Positions 1 to 7,167 of a stretch of 11,345 nucleotides of DNA are shown here, piece after piece. Source of the stretch: Crocinitomicaceae bacterium (lineage in GTDB: Bacteria; Bacteroidota; Bacteroidia; Flavobacteriales_D; Crocinitomicaceae); contig JABSPC010000013.1 in NCBI GenBank assembly GCA_013215515.1, forward strand, positions 1 to 11,345. Direction: 5' to 3'. Each line of letters begins with the position of its first letter. Within the stretch, counting starts at the first letter, position 1. The notes under the pieces are model-generated. The model saw only the letters and a list, made by a program, of their open reading frames with translations, had not been told where the DNA came from and did no database searches. The position numbers and the translations under genes were made by a program.

Positions 1-2889
1 TAATCCATGGCCAATTTTTTTCCATCGCATATAGAAGGTTGACTTACCATAAACATCAGGTGGGGTAGTCATTGCTGTGCCGTAATCTAAATAACTTGGA
101 TCTATTGCTGGAGGGCCAGTTCTGTAAACCGCTATTATCGCAGATGAATTTGAAACTGCACCTTCGACGTCTTCAGAATTCCAAGTATTTACGGCAATTT
201 GGCCGTAGCGCATTGGTTTGGATTCACCCTCTACGAAGTCAGGGAAAGGGAATGCTGGGCTTGGAATAAAATGTCTGTAGACTTTTTCATCTCCTGTGTC
301 TGTTTCAAAATCGGAGAAATTAACTTCCGCAGAAATTGAGGTGTCCGTCCAGCTATCTGGGCTATTATAATCTATAATTCCAGGACTAAGAATATCCAAA
401 GCAATAGAAAAGGCTTTGTTCTCATCTATATCTACATGGATGTATTCGGCAAGGTTTTCATTATCGATCAATACTATAGGGTCCAACACCCAAATGCTGC
501 CAGTTGATCCACTTGAATTTTTGAGAACAAGAAAGGTGTTATAACCTTGCTTCAACCAACTTAAACGCATTCCGTCTTCAATAGCATCTTTCTCTAATTC
601 AACATCGAACTTGTAACTTTCAACTGTTGTGAGACCATCCAACTTGGGAAACTGAATAAGTTCGTCTGCCGTTAAGGCCAAATCAGAAACGTTTAATACT
701 TCAATGGATGGAGTAGAAGTGGGGCTGCCTTTAAATAAATTAAGCCATCCGTGTTCAAAGTGAATTTCAAATTTTTGAACATCGTCGCAAACAGCTTCTT
801 GAGCTTCTGTCCAATTCCAATCTACTACAATTCCAGACACACCTTCTCGTTCAAGGATTGCAATGTCGTCTGAGTTGAGGTTCGGATCAGAACTCGTTCC
901 GTCATTATTTAATGTTGAATGATCTAAATATTTTGCATTGACGTTATCCGGTGGTGGTGGAACATTTCCAATCAAATTTACCACTGCTTTATTCGATAAA
1001 TCACTTTCTCTGCCGAAAAGGTCAAGTGCCGTTACGTGATAAGCAAATTCATCTTTAATCAAATGTCCATCTTGATAGTATTGCCGCGCTTCTGGCCAAT
1101 TATCTGGGAGCTCTTGTTGTTCCTCTAGAGATGATGTAGTAATATAAACAGGCTCTTCTTTTGTAATGTTTTCAGGATTCAAACTATCGTCCAATCGGTA
1201 TGCATTGTATGCAACTGGACCGTTCGCATATCTTCTTCGGTTTGGATTCAAATGTGCATCCCAGTGAAGTCCTACGGTATATTTAGAGACCAATTCTAAA
1301 TCTTCATCATAGGAAGAACCAGAAGGCAATTGTGTTGCAATAAGGTCTTCAGGAGCTTCAAGCTCACCTCCTGGAATAGGGCGAAGGCCACAGATTATTT
1401 TAGAAAGTTGTAATCCTGATAGTCGCTCGTGATCGTAATGAAAACGATAAATAACGATCCCATCTCCTTCTAGGATTAATTCGTCAATGTCTGCCCCGCT
1501 AATTTTAGCAACAACCTCTTGATCTGTAAAAGTCTCTGTAATTGGGTAAACATAATTCGGATCATTAAATGATCTTGCCTTAATTACCAATTCAGTACTG
1601 GTAAATTTGACGAATATTTGAACCTCCTTAACCGTAGTATTGAATTGAATTTTAGTTTCGTTGCCAACAATAAAATTGGAACTAATCGAATTAAAGGATA
1701 GACCTTTATCCGATCGGAAAAGTTCAGATGTATTTTTAACAATTTTAGGAGCTGATAAATTCATGAAAACCACATTGTCATATACTTCTGTGGCTTGTAT
1801 GTTTTCATCGGAATCAAAGAGATTGAAATCTATCTGATGCTCAAGTCTTGCAAGATGATCTTTCGGGTACTTCACCTCAATTTTATAATCATAAATTTTG
1901 CTTCGCTGAACATTGTCATCAATCCAGTAGGTTCCAATAATTCTGGCAATTCGCTTATTCAATTGTGTGATTCGTAAAATGTCATAAGATGATGTCTCAA
2001 GGCTATCATCTTCTCCTTCTTCCAGTTCAGGAATGCTCCATCCTACTGGAACAGATTCGCCATCTGGAATTCTCATTTGAAGCATTAAATCTCTTAATTC
2101 ATCAAATTCATCTAATGAGATTGGTTCAGGAGTAACACCGATAGCTTCAATTCTACGCAGAGCTTCATTGTAATCTGTAGTGATGTTTTTACCAAGCGGA
2201 AATCCGTATTCGCCCTTGGTCATTGGCTCCCATTCTCTCGTGTCTCTACAACAGTATGTACAAATTCTAAGGATATGAATTTCAAATCCCTTAAAGTGAA
2301 GTTGTGTAATTTCTGGTGCCCAAATAATTATTTTACGCTTCCCAGTTTTTGGAGGTGATACTTCAATGGGTTCGTACTTTTCTTGACCACTTTGGGCGAT
2401 AATAGTGAACTTTGTCTTTTTTACAATATTGACATAAATCTCTATTCGAGATGGAGGACATTTTTTGAATTTGAGATGAATAGTTTCTGGCAGCTTCAGT
2501 GCATTAGCAGGTTTTGTTTGAGGGAAACAGCAAAAAGGAAACGGGCGTTTACCAGAACGTTTTAAGTCTGTTTGTTGAACGTTTATTTTTTTAACTGGTT
2601 CTTTTAAATCGTTGCCTGTAAATCCACCAAACCATTCCAAGGGGTCATTGGAATGGTTTGTATTATCTCCACTTTCATAATCAAGAACATTGATGGGTAT
2701 AGCTACAGATACGCCTTGATAATCAACGCAATCCATAACACTCCTTGCGTGGTTCACACTTCTGTAAAGGCGAACGCCTGAATTTGGAAAGCCTAATTTT
2801 TCAGGAAAGCTCCAGCGAAGATGAATTCCTTTTTCGATTCCTTCGGATTCATTTGTTCCTAAACCAATAAATTCTAATTGACTATCCAT
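1..2889 (-). CDS. Very large fibronectin-III-like protein of unknown function (partial, C-terminus off the left edge)
   Basis: An uninterrupted reading frame runs from an ATG at 2889 to the left edge: 963 codons with no stop, so the C-terminus lies outside the window. I do not recognise a named family. The N-terminus (MDSQLEFIGLG) is not a signal peptide and I see no membrane segment. Residues 21-43 carry GIHLRWSFPEKLGFPNSG followed by VRLYRS, and residues near 318-340 carry GTYWIDD then YDYKIEV; both look like conserved beta-strand motifs. Residues about 510-637 read as a fibronectin-III-like domain (APEDL opening, LHWDA, YNAYR, then VTALDLFGRESDLS). A second similar unit follows a proline run (PPPP, near 640). 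Cys pairs occur in CCF (near 121) and CTYCC. The domains suggest a structural or binding protein that stays inside the cell or leaves by a non-Sec route; this is inference. It is transcribed away from the sulfur cluster and is probably unrelated to it. Confidence 0.85.
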   Translation of the reverse strand, partial: MDSQLEFIGLGTNESEGIEKGIHLRWSFPEKLGFPNSGVRLYRSVNHARSVMDCVDYQGVSVAIPINVLDYESGDNTNHSNDPLEWFGGFTGNDLKEPVKKINVQQTDLKRSGKRPFPFCCFPQTKPANALKLPETIHLKFKKCPPSRIEIYVNIVKKTKFTIIAQSGQEKYEPIEVSPPKTGKRKIIIWAPEITQLHFKGFEIHILRICTYCCRDTREWEPMTKGEYGFPLGKNITTDYNEALRRIEAIGVTPEPISLDEFDELRDLMLQMRIPDGESVPVGWSIPELEEGEDDSLETSSYDILRITQLNKRIARIIGTYWIDDNVQRSKIYDYKIEVKYPKDHLARLEHQIDFNLFDSDENIQATEVYDNVVFMNLSAPKIVKNTSELFRSDKGLSFNSISSNFIVGNETKIQFNTTVKEVQIFVKFTSTELVIKARSFNDPNYVYPITETFTDQEVVAKISGADIDELILEGDGIVIYRFHYDHERLSGLQLSKIICGLRPIPGGELEAPEDLIATQLPSGSSYDEDLELVSKYTVGLHWDAHLNPNRRRYANGPVAYNAYRLDDSLNPENITKEEPVYITTSSLEEQQELPDNWPEARQYYQDGHLIKDEFAYHVTALDLFGRESDLSNKAVVNLIGNVPPPPDNVNAKYLDHSTLNNDGTSSDPNLNSDDIAILEREGVSGIVVDWNWTEAQEAVCDDVQKFEIHFEHGWLNLFKGSPTSTPSIEVLNVSDLALTADELIQFPKLDGLTTVESYKFDVELEKDAIEDGMRLSWLKQGYNTFLVLKNSSGSTGSIWVLDPIVLIDNENLAEYIHVDIDENKAFSIALDILSPGIIDYNSPDSWTDTSISAEVNFSDFETDTGDEKVYRHFIPSPAFPFPDFVEGESKPMRYGQIAVNTWNSEDVEGAVSNSSAIIAVYRTGPPAIDPSYLDYGTAMTTPPDVYGKSTFYMRWKKIGHGL

Positions 2890-3452
2890 AGATTGAGCGG
2901 ACAAAAGTGAAAGTGGTTATTAAATAAAAAAGTTAATTTAGACATATTATTTTAAACTTAACGACTAAGTGATTGATCGCGAGAATAATATGTTTTGAAT
3001 ACACTTTAATATAGCTGGATTGACACCAATAAAGACTGGCACTTCAAGTAGATAAAAGAAAAAGGAGTCGTTTTAATAATGAGTGTTTCTGCGCAGCATA
3101 TTAGGCAAATGTGCGGTGCTTAATTTGTTGGTGTTAATTCTGTTATACTCACGACCGAGACAAGAAGATTGTTCTGGTCTAATAAGATTTCGTAGAAATT
3201 ATTCGAAAAGCGAGTAGCGATTGTTAGACTACAAGTCGATTTTTATACATGATAAGACATGCGGTTCGCTAGCAGCCATATTAATTGAGCTTCTAAATCG
3301 ATGTTAGCGAAATAATAACACCTACATAATGTTGTCCTCGTAGGACGATTGCAAACCTCAAGAAAGTACTATTTCTGTCCATCTCTCTTATTTATAGAAA
3401 CCAAATTGATAGCACCATTAAAAGACGAAAATTAGAATGGGAAAAGAACCGT
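2890..3452. other. Gene-free intergenic stretch of about 560 bp
   Basis: No convincing coding region, tRNA or named RNA is visible on either strand. Both flanking genes read leftwards, so the stretch should hold the 3' end of the Lrp-family transcript and the promoter of the large protein. I found no CAAAnnTA octamer (minus-strand TAnnTTTG) in it. The clearest structure is a short hairpin in the 3330-3352 region, with arms GTCCT and AGGAC around a CGT loop. It lacks a T tract on either side, so it is not a standard terminator. Confidence 0.5.
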
Positions 3453-3908
3453 TTATACTGGAATAGGTCTGTTGATGGGCTCTTCAAGAGAGATAAACGT
3501 TTCAGTCCTTGTAATCCCTTTAATTTCTTGAACCTTAGTATTCAAAATTTGCATCAAGTGATCATTGTCCCGCGCATATAGCTTAACAAACAAGCCGTAC
3601 ACTCCGGTGGTATAATGGGCTTCTACTACTTCGTCAATGCGGTTTAATTTCTCAACGATATCTGTATAGTGACTATTTCGATCCATAAAGATCCCAACAA
3701 AGGCGCAAGTGTGATAGCCTAATTTCTTTTCATCCAACTGAACAGTATACCCTTTTATGTATCCTGCCTTCTTAATCTTTGCCAAACGCTGGTGAATTGC
3801 CGCGCTTGTCATTCCCACATACGATGCTATATCAGTGACTTTTACACGAGCGTCACGCGTCAAGTACTTTAAGATTTTACGATCGGTACTATCAATTTGT
3901 AATGACAT
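3453..3908 (-). CDS. Lrp/AsnC-family transcriptional regulator
   Basis: This is a 151-residue protein, the usual length for the family. Residues about 5-62 form the N-terminal AsnC-type helix-turn-helix (DRKILKYLTRDARVKVTDIA, then SAAIHQRLAKIKKAGYIKGY). Residues about 65-140 form the RAM effector-binding and oligomerisation domain (AFVGIF, then VVEAHYTTGVYGLFVKLYA). Such proteins bind DNA as dimers to octamers or hexadecamers and respond to amino acids. The ATG at 3908 gives the canonical N-terminus and has an A-rich leader. The gene is divergent from the sulfate-assimilation cluster across a 155-bp shared intergenic region with AT-rich palindromes, so local control of sulfur genes and autoregulation are likely. 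The effector cannot be read from sequence; cysteine, methionine or a precursor are candidates by context only. Confidence 0.93.
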   Translation of the reverse strand: MSLQIDSTDRKILKYLTRDARVKVTDIASYVGMTSAAIHQRLAKIKKAGYIKGYTVQLDEKKLGYHTCAFVGIFMDRNSHYTDIVEKLNRIDEVVEAHYTTGVYGLFVKLYARDNDHLMQILNTKVQEIKGITRTETFISLEEPINRPIPV

Positions 3909-3961
3909 TTGTTAAATAAGTTAATATATGTAAGTGAAAGCGCTAAAATAAATACTATTTC

Positions 3962-3976
3962 CTTAATTAAATTAAG
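3962..3976. promoter_or_regulatory. Perfect AT-rich palindrome, candidate Lrp-family operator 1
   Basis: CTTAATTAAATTAAG has two perfect 7-nt inverted arms around a single A. The length (15 bp) and AT centre fit the size of Lrp/AsnC dimer sites. It lies at the expected transcription start of the regulator gene, where binding would give autoregulation. AT-rich DNA makes chance palindromes common. Confidence 0.35.
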
Positions 3977-3986
3977 TAATTCTATG

Positions 3987-3994
3987 CAAATGTA
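3987..3994 (-). promoter_or_regulatory. Candidate -7 element for the Lrp/AsnC-family gene
   Basis: Read on the minus strand this is TACATTTG, a match to the Bacteroidota -7 consensus TAnnTTTG. It would place the transcription start near 3980, giving a leader of about 70 nt. No clear TTG is seen at the expected -33 position, so the call rests on one octamer. Confidence 0.35.
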
Positions 3995-4010
3995 TAAAAA
4001 TCTATTTTAT
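3994..4010. promoter_or_regulatory. AT-rich inverted repeat, candidate Lrp-family operator 2
   Basis: The 17 bp ATAAAAATCTATTTTAT have 6-nt inverted arms (ATAAAA and TTTTAT) around 5 nt. The centre (4002) is 33 bp from the centre of the first palindrome (3969), about three helical turns, so one oligomer could contact both on the same DNA face. It lies upstream of both candidate divergent -7 elements. Confidence 0.3.
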
Positions 4011-4037
4011 CACCCTAGTAAGTCTATAGAGTAATAG

Positions 4038-4045
4038 TATATTTG
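4038..4045 (+). promoter_or_regulatory. Candidate -7 element for the sulfate-assimilation operon
   Basis: TATATTTG matches TAnnTTTG exactly. The transcription start would fall near 4051, leaving only about 13 nt before the ATG at 4064. There is no obvious -33 TTG. If correct, it excludes the upstream TTG at 4043 as the start of the first gene. Confidence 0.4.
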
Positions 4046-4063
4046 TTCAAAAATTGGAATAAG

Positions 4064-4294
4064 ATGATAATTGATGCGGTTGGATTGGGAAGATTAGATG
4101 AGAACAGAGTGTCGTTGCTTAAAACGCTTTCATGGCGAATTATTGGAACAGTAGACACGATGTGTATCTCTTATTTTCTTACAGGAAAATTAGATGTTGC
4201 ATTGAGCATTGGAGGAATAGAAGTAGTGAGTAAAATGATTCTCTATTACTTCCACGAAAGAGCTTGGATCAAACTTTTAAAAAGACAGAAATGA
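4064..4294 (+). CDS. DUF2061-type small membrane protein
   Basis: The 76-residue product has the DUF2061 pattern: SLLKTLSWRIIGTVDT near residues 16-31, a hydrophobic stretch (MCISYFLTG), then LSIGGIEVVSKMILYYFHER and a C-terminal AW-basic tail. This reads as two short membrane helices with a basic end on one side. The family has no established biochemical role. From memory, it often sits beside sulfate-assimilation genes in Bacteroidota, and here its TGA overlaps the ATG of cysH (ATGA), so tight coupling is seen directly. The ATG at 4064 is preferred over a TTG at 4043 because the family-like sequence starts after it, GGAATAAG precedes it, and the TTG lies within a candidate promoter. A role in sulfate or sulfite handling at the membrane is only a guess. 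Confidence 0.85.
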   Translation: MIIDAVGLGRLDENRVSLLKTLSWRIIGTVDTMCISYFLTGKLDVALSIGGIEVVSKMILYYFHERAWIKLLKRQK

Positions 4295-4899
4295 ACTTGG
4301 CAGATATAAATAACGAACTAAGAGATAAATCTCCGCAAGAGATTATTGCTTGGGCGCTGGAAGTAGCAAAGAAACCTATTCTGACAACGAACTTTCGTCC
4401 ATTAGAAGCAACAATATTACATGCTGTTACGGTACAAGCGTCTGAGATTCCAGTCGTTTGGTGCGATAGCGGTTACAACACTAGAAAAACATATGAAAGC
4501 GCTGAACGTACGATCGGTCAATTGAATTTGAATATCGATCTCTATGTTCCAAAGCAGTCCGTTGCACACAGAAATGTTACGCTTGGGATTCCAGAAGTGG
4601 ATTCACCTGAGCATCAATATTTCACTTTCCAAGTAAAATTGGAACCATTTAAACGTGCAATGGAATGCCATCAACCGGATGTTTGGTTCACAAATTTGAG
4701 AAAGGGGCAAACAGCTCTCAGGTCTTCACTTGACATTGTGAGCCAAACATCTGGCGGGATGCTTAAGGTCTGTCCCTTCTTTTACTGGACGGACCCACAG
4801 CTTGAAGCGTACATAAAATCAAATGATTTAGAATCAGAAGATGAATATTACGATCCAACCAAAGCTCTTGAAAATAGAGAATGTGGATTGCACACATAA
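4291..4899 (+). CDS. cysH: CysH-family phosphoadenylyl-/adenylyl-sulfate reductase
   Basis: A cytoplasmic enzyme that reduces activated sulfate to sulfite with thioredoxin-type electrons. The 202-residue product has the ATP-PPase-like fold motifs (VVWCDSGYN near 55-63; EPFKRAM; WFTNLRKGQTALRSSL; CPFFYWTDPQLEAYI) and the C-terminal catalytic ECGLH with Cys198. It contains only four Cys (58, 126, 161, 198) and lacks the CC and CxxC ligand pairs that hold the [4Fe-4S] cluster in typical APS reductases, so by family rules it looks like a PAPS reductase. It is shorter than E. coli CysH (about 244), and the usual SFG near the N-terminus is replaced by TNFRP. No APS kinase accompanies it, so APS versus PAPS is open. 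The ATG at 4291 overlaps the previous stop; an upstream TTG at 4264 would add residues unlike the family. Confidence 0.9.
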   Translation: MNLADINNELRDKSPQEIIAWALEVAKKPILTTNFRPLEATILHAVTVQASEIPVVWCDSGYNTRKTYESAERTIGQLNLNIDLYVPKQSVAHRNVTLGIPEVDSPEHQYFTFQVKLEPFKRAMECHQPDVWFTNLRKGQTALRSSLDIVSQTSGGMLKVCPFFYWTDPQLEAYIKSNDLESEDEYYDPTKALENRECGLHT

Positions 4900-4908
4900 A
4901 AAATTAAG

Positions 4909-5805
4909 ATGAAAAATAAACACTTACTCGAATTGGAAAATGAAAGTATCTACATCCTTAGGGAAGTAGCGGCTCAATTCAAGAAACCGGTCCTGCTGTT
5001 TTCAGGTGGCAAAGACTCAATTGTGATGGCGCGATTAGCTCAAAAAGCATTTTATCCATCTAAAATTCCGTTTTCGTTTATGCATATCGATACAGGACAT
5101 AATTTTCCTGAGACAATCGAATTCAGAGATGAAATAGTAAAGGAACTGGGCGTAGATTTAATTGTACGTTATGTTCAAGACTCCGTTGATCAGAATAAAG
5201 TTCAAGAGGAATCTGGAAAATATGCAAGTAGAAATGCGCTTCAAACCGTGACATTACTTGATGCTATTGAAGAATTTGGATTTGATGCATGTCTTGGTGG
5301 GGCTAGACGAGATGAGGAAAAAAGTCGTGCAAAAGAAAGAATCTTCTCTGTTCGCGATGATTTTGGACAATGGGATTACAAACGTCAACGTCCAGAACCA
5401 TTTCAAATTTTGAATGGAAGAATCAATTTTGGAGAAAACGTACGTGTATTTCCAATTAGTAATTGGACTGAAGAGGATATCTGGACATATATTTTACAGG
5501 ATAATTTGCAGTTACCATCTGTATACTTTGCGCACAACCGAAAATTGGTGAAGCGTGAAGGAGCGTATATTGCGTACTCAGATTACCTCAATATTGTAGA
5601 ATCAGATGAGATTGAAGAAAAAACTGTGCGATTTAGAACAGTTGGGGATATGACATGTACGGCAGCATTTGTATCAGAGGCTGATACTGTTGAGAAAGTT
5701 CTTGTCGAAAATGTAGAATCAAAACATTCTGAACGAGGCGCAAGAATAGATGATAAAAGAAGTGAAAGTGCTCTTGAAGAGCGTAAAAAAGGAGGATATT
5801 TTTAG
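4909..5805 (+). CDS. cysD: Sulfate adenylyltransferase subunit 2 (CysD)
   Basis: The catalytic subunit of ATP sulfurylase, which makes APS and pyrophosphate from ATP and sulfate in the cytoplasm together with the GTPase CysN. The 298-residue length is typical. The PP-loop SGGKDS is at residues 32-37, followed by FSFMHIDTGHNFPET, the conserved GGARRDEEKSRAKER segment, PISNWTEEDIWTYI, and a C-terminal ERKKGGYF that is characteristic of CysD. The gene begins 9 nt after the cysH stop. Its last codons create the GGAGG that lies 12 nt before the cysN ATG, so this Shine-Dalgarno-like site may simply be a by-product of the conserved Lys-Gly-Gly codons. Confidence 0.97.
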   Translation: MKNKHLLELENESIYILREVAAQFKKPVLLFSGGKDSIVMARLAQKAFYPSKIPFSFMHIDTGHNFPETIEFRDEIVKELGVDLIVRYVQDSVDQNKVQEESGKYASRNALQTVTLLDAIEEFGFDACLGGARRDEEKSRAKERIFSVRDDFGQWDYKRQRPEPFQILNGRINFGENVRVFPISNWTEEDIWTYILQDNLQLPSVYFAHNRKLVKREGAYIAYSDYLNIVESDEIEEKTVRFRTVGDMTCTAAFVSEADTVEKVLVENVESKHSERGARIDDKRSESALEERKKGGYF

Positions 5806-5807
5806 TT

Positions 5808-7052
5808 ATGGAATTAGTAAGAATAAGTACAGCTGGAAGTGTGGATGATGGAAAAAGCACGCTAATCGGAAGGCTGTTATACGACAATAATGCTCTCACC
5901 GTAGAGCAAGAAGAATTGGTCGCTAAGAAGACTAAGGAGAAAGGATGGGACGATTTGGATTTAAGTGTTATCACTGATGGTTTGATGGCCGAACGAGAAC
6001 AAGGAATCACGATTGATGTCGCGAATATGTATTTCTCAACGAAGACGAGAAAGTTTATTATTACTGACAGCCCAGGGCACGTTGAATATACCAGAAATAT
6101 GGTTACTGGTGCTTCAACAGCGGAGACTTCAATTATTTTGGTGGATGCACGTAAAGGATTATTGGAACAAAGTTACCGTCACTTTTATATTAGTCAATTA
6201 CTTCGTTTGGAGAATGTGATTTTCTGTGTCAATAAAATGGATCTTGTTGATTATAGTGAAGACACCTTCCTTGAAATTGGAATTCAAATTAAAGGGATGG
6301 TAGAAGCACTGGATGCTGATATTCAGTACTCAATAGTGCCTGTGAGTTCATTAAAAGGAGATAATGTTGTGAACAGTTCAAACAACACGCCTTGGTATTC
6401 GGGACCAACTCTAAACGATATCCTGCACAAAGAGAAAGTAGCTGTTACCGAACGAACACCATTTCGATTCGATGTTCAGCAAGTCAATCATTCACAAGAA
6501 AAAGGATTTGTAGATTTTCGTGGGCTCGCAGGTCGTGTGATTAGTGGAAGCGTAAGAGTTGGAGATCGCATTGTTGCATTGCCTTCAAAGAAAGAAAGTG
6601 TCGTAACGGAAGTTCGACGTTATACCGAGTCATTGGATAGTGCTAAACAAGGAGATAGTATCACGATTTCTTTGGCTGATGAGATTGACGTAAGTCGAGG
6701 TGTGGTATTTTCTTCTCTGGATACAATTCCAAATGAAGACACATCAATCTCATGTACAGTAGTATGGATGGATGAAAAAGAAGGTAGAGCCGGAGCGAAG
6801 TATTTGCTCAAAACTGGATCACGGGAGTTCGCTGTGAAAATTCAAGCAATTCACACTAAAGTGGACCCAACCCAAGCAAACGCAAAGTTTGATGTTGACA
6901 CGATCGAAATCAATGATTTAACAAACATCGATTTGAAATTGAGCCAGCCTAGTTATTTGGATGCTTATTCAGAAAATAAATCGAATGGTGTTTTCATTTT
7001 GATTGATCCACAATCTAATAATACCGTAGCGGTAGGGTTTGTAAATAAGTAA
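5808..7052 (+). CDS. cysN: Sulfate adenylyltransferase subunit 1, GTPase (CysN)
   Basis: A translational-GTPase-like subunit that couples GTP hydrolysis to APS formation by CysD. G1 is GSVDDGKS at residues 10-17; the switch region has EREQGITIDVA; G3 is DSPGH at 87-91; G4 is NKMD at 142-145; and SIVPVSSLKGDNV supplies the G5 region. Beta-barrel domains follow to residue 414. That is shorter than E. coli CysN (about 475), and there is no C-terminal APS-kinase domain of the kind fused in CysNC proteins. The gene starts 2 nt after the cysD stop, as expected for a heterodimer encoded in one transcript. A small leader ORF begins 4 nt after its TAA. Confidence 0.97.
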   Translation: MELVRISTAGSVDDGKSTLIGRLLYDNNALTVEQEELVAKKTKEKGWDDLDLSVITDGLMAEREQGITIDVANMYFSTKTRKFIITDSPGHVEYTRNMVTGASTAETSIILVDARKGLLEQSYRHFYISQLLRLENVIFCVNKMDLVDYSEDTFLEIGIQIKGMVEALDADIQYSIVPVSSLKGDNVVNSSNNTPWYSGPTLNDILHKEKVAVTERTPFRFDVQQVNHSQEKGFVDFRGLAGRVISGSVRVGDRIVALPSKKESVVTEVRRYTESLDSAKQGDSITISLADEIDVSRGVVFSSLDTIPNEDTSISCTVVWMDEKEGRAGAKYLLKTGSREFAVKIQAIHTKVDPTQANAKFDVDTIEINDLTNIDLKLSQPSYLDAYSENKSNGVFILIDPQSNNTVAVGFVNK

Positions 7053-7056
7053 AGAA

Positions 7057-7140
7057 ATGAAGAAGTATAATTTCCATATGCATATGTGTTGTTGGTTTCC
7101 AAAAAGGAGGTCCGATACTGAAATAAACGCGCTTAGTTAG
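7057..7140 (+). CDS. Putative cysteine-sensing leader peptide (27 codons)
   Basis: A small ORF starting 4 nt after the cysN stop encodes MKKYNFHMHMCCWFPKRR followed by nine residues ending INALS, and stops at tandem in-frame TAG codons (7138-7143). It carries adjacent Cys codons (TGT TGT, 7087-7092) just after His-Met-His-Met, followed by Trp. It is immediately upstream of an intrinsic terminator and of the sulfite reductase gene, the arrangement of amino-acid attenuator leaders. Cysteine is the end product of this pathway. Internal ATGs at 7078 and 7084 could serve as alternative starts and keep the Cys codons. Short ORFs occur by chance, but the Cys pair, position and RNA pairing options together make this credible. 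Cys-rich leader peptides of sulfur operons are known in mycobacteria; I cannot confirm a described Bacteroidota family. Confidence 0.6.
   Translation: MKKYNFHMHMCCWFPKRRSDTEINALS
7094..7112 (+). promoter_or_regulatory. Candidate protector hairpin / antiterminator strand of an attenuator
   Basis: GGUUUCC (7094-7100) can pair with GGAGGUC (7106-7112) across a five-A loop, 7 bp with three G-U pairs. The same GGAGGUC can instead pair with GGCCUUC (7167-7173), 7 bp with two G-U pairs, which would consume the 5' arm of the terminator. A ribosome waiting at the Cys codons would cover 7094-7100 and free the second strand. No folding energies were computed. Confidence 0.45.
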
Positions 7141-7167
7141 TAGTATAAGTAGTAGTTAAACAGAAAG

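Noticed and set aside
3079..3123. A 14-codon ORF with a GGAG upstream in the long intergenic region
   Set aside because: Too short, on the strand opposite both neighbours, with no associated structure or gene.
3220..3230. GTTAGAC resembling an integron attC core site
   Set aside because: No partner RYYYAAC core with attC-like folding or cassette structure is found around it.
3984..4034. A 16-codon ORF (MQMYKNLFYHPSKSIE) upstream of the operon
   Set aside because: It has no Cys codons, no terminator after it and ends before the candidate transcription start of the operon; probably chance.
4043..4063. TTG start extending the DUF2061 protein by seven residues
   Set aside because: The TTG lies inside a good TAnnTTTG match and the ATG at 4064 has a better leader and family-like N-terminus.
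4264..4290. TTG start giving a nine-residue longer CysH
   Set aside because: It would overlap the upstream gene by 31 nt; the ATG at 4291 makes a classical ATGA overlap.
5791..5795. GGAGG as a dedicated ribosome binding site for cysN
   Set aside because: Spacing of 12 nt is long and the bases are dictated by the conserved Lys-Lys-Gly-Gly end of CysD.
7053..7167. SAM-II or another metabolite riboswitch before the sulfite reductase
   Set aside because: An AAAAAGGAGG-like block recalled the SAM-II end, but the order of conserved segments and the pseudoknot could not be matched; the Cys-codon leader explains the region better.
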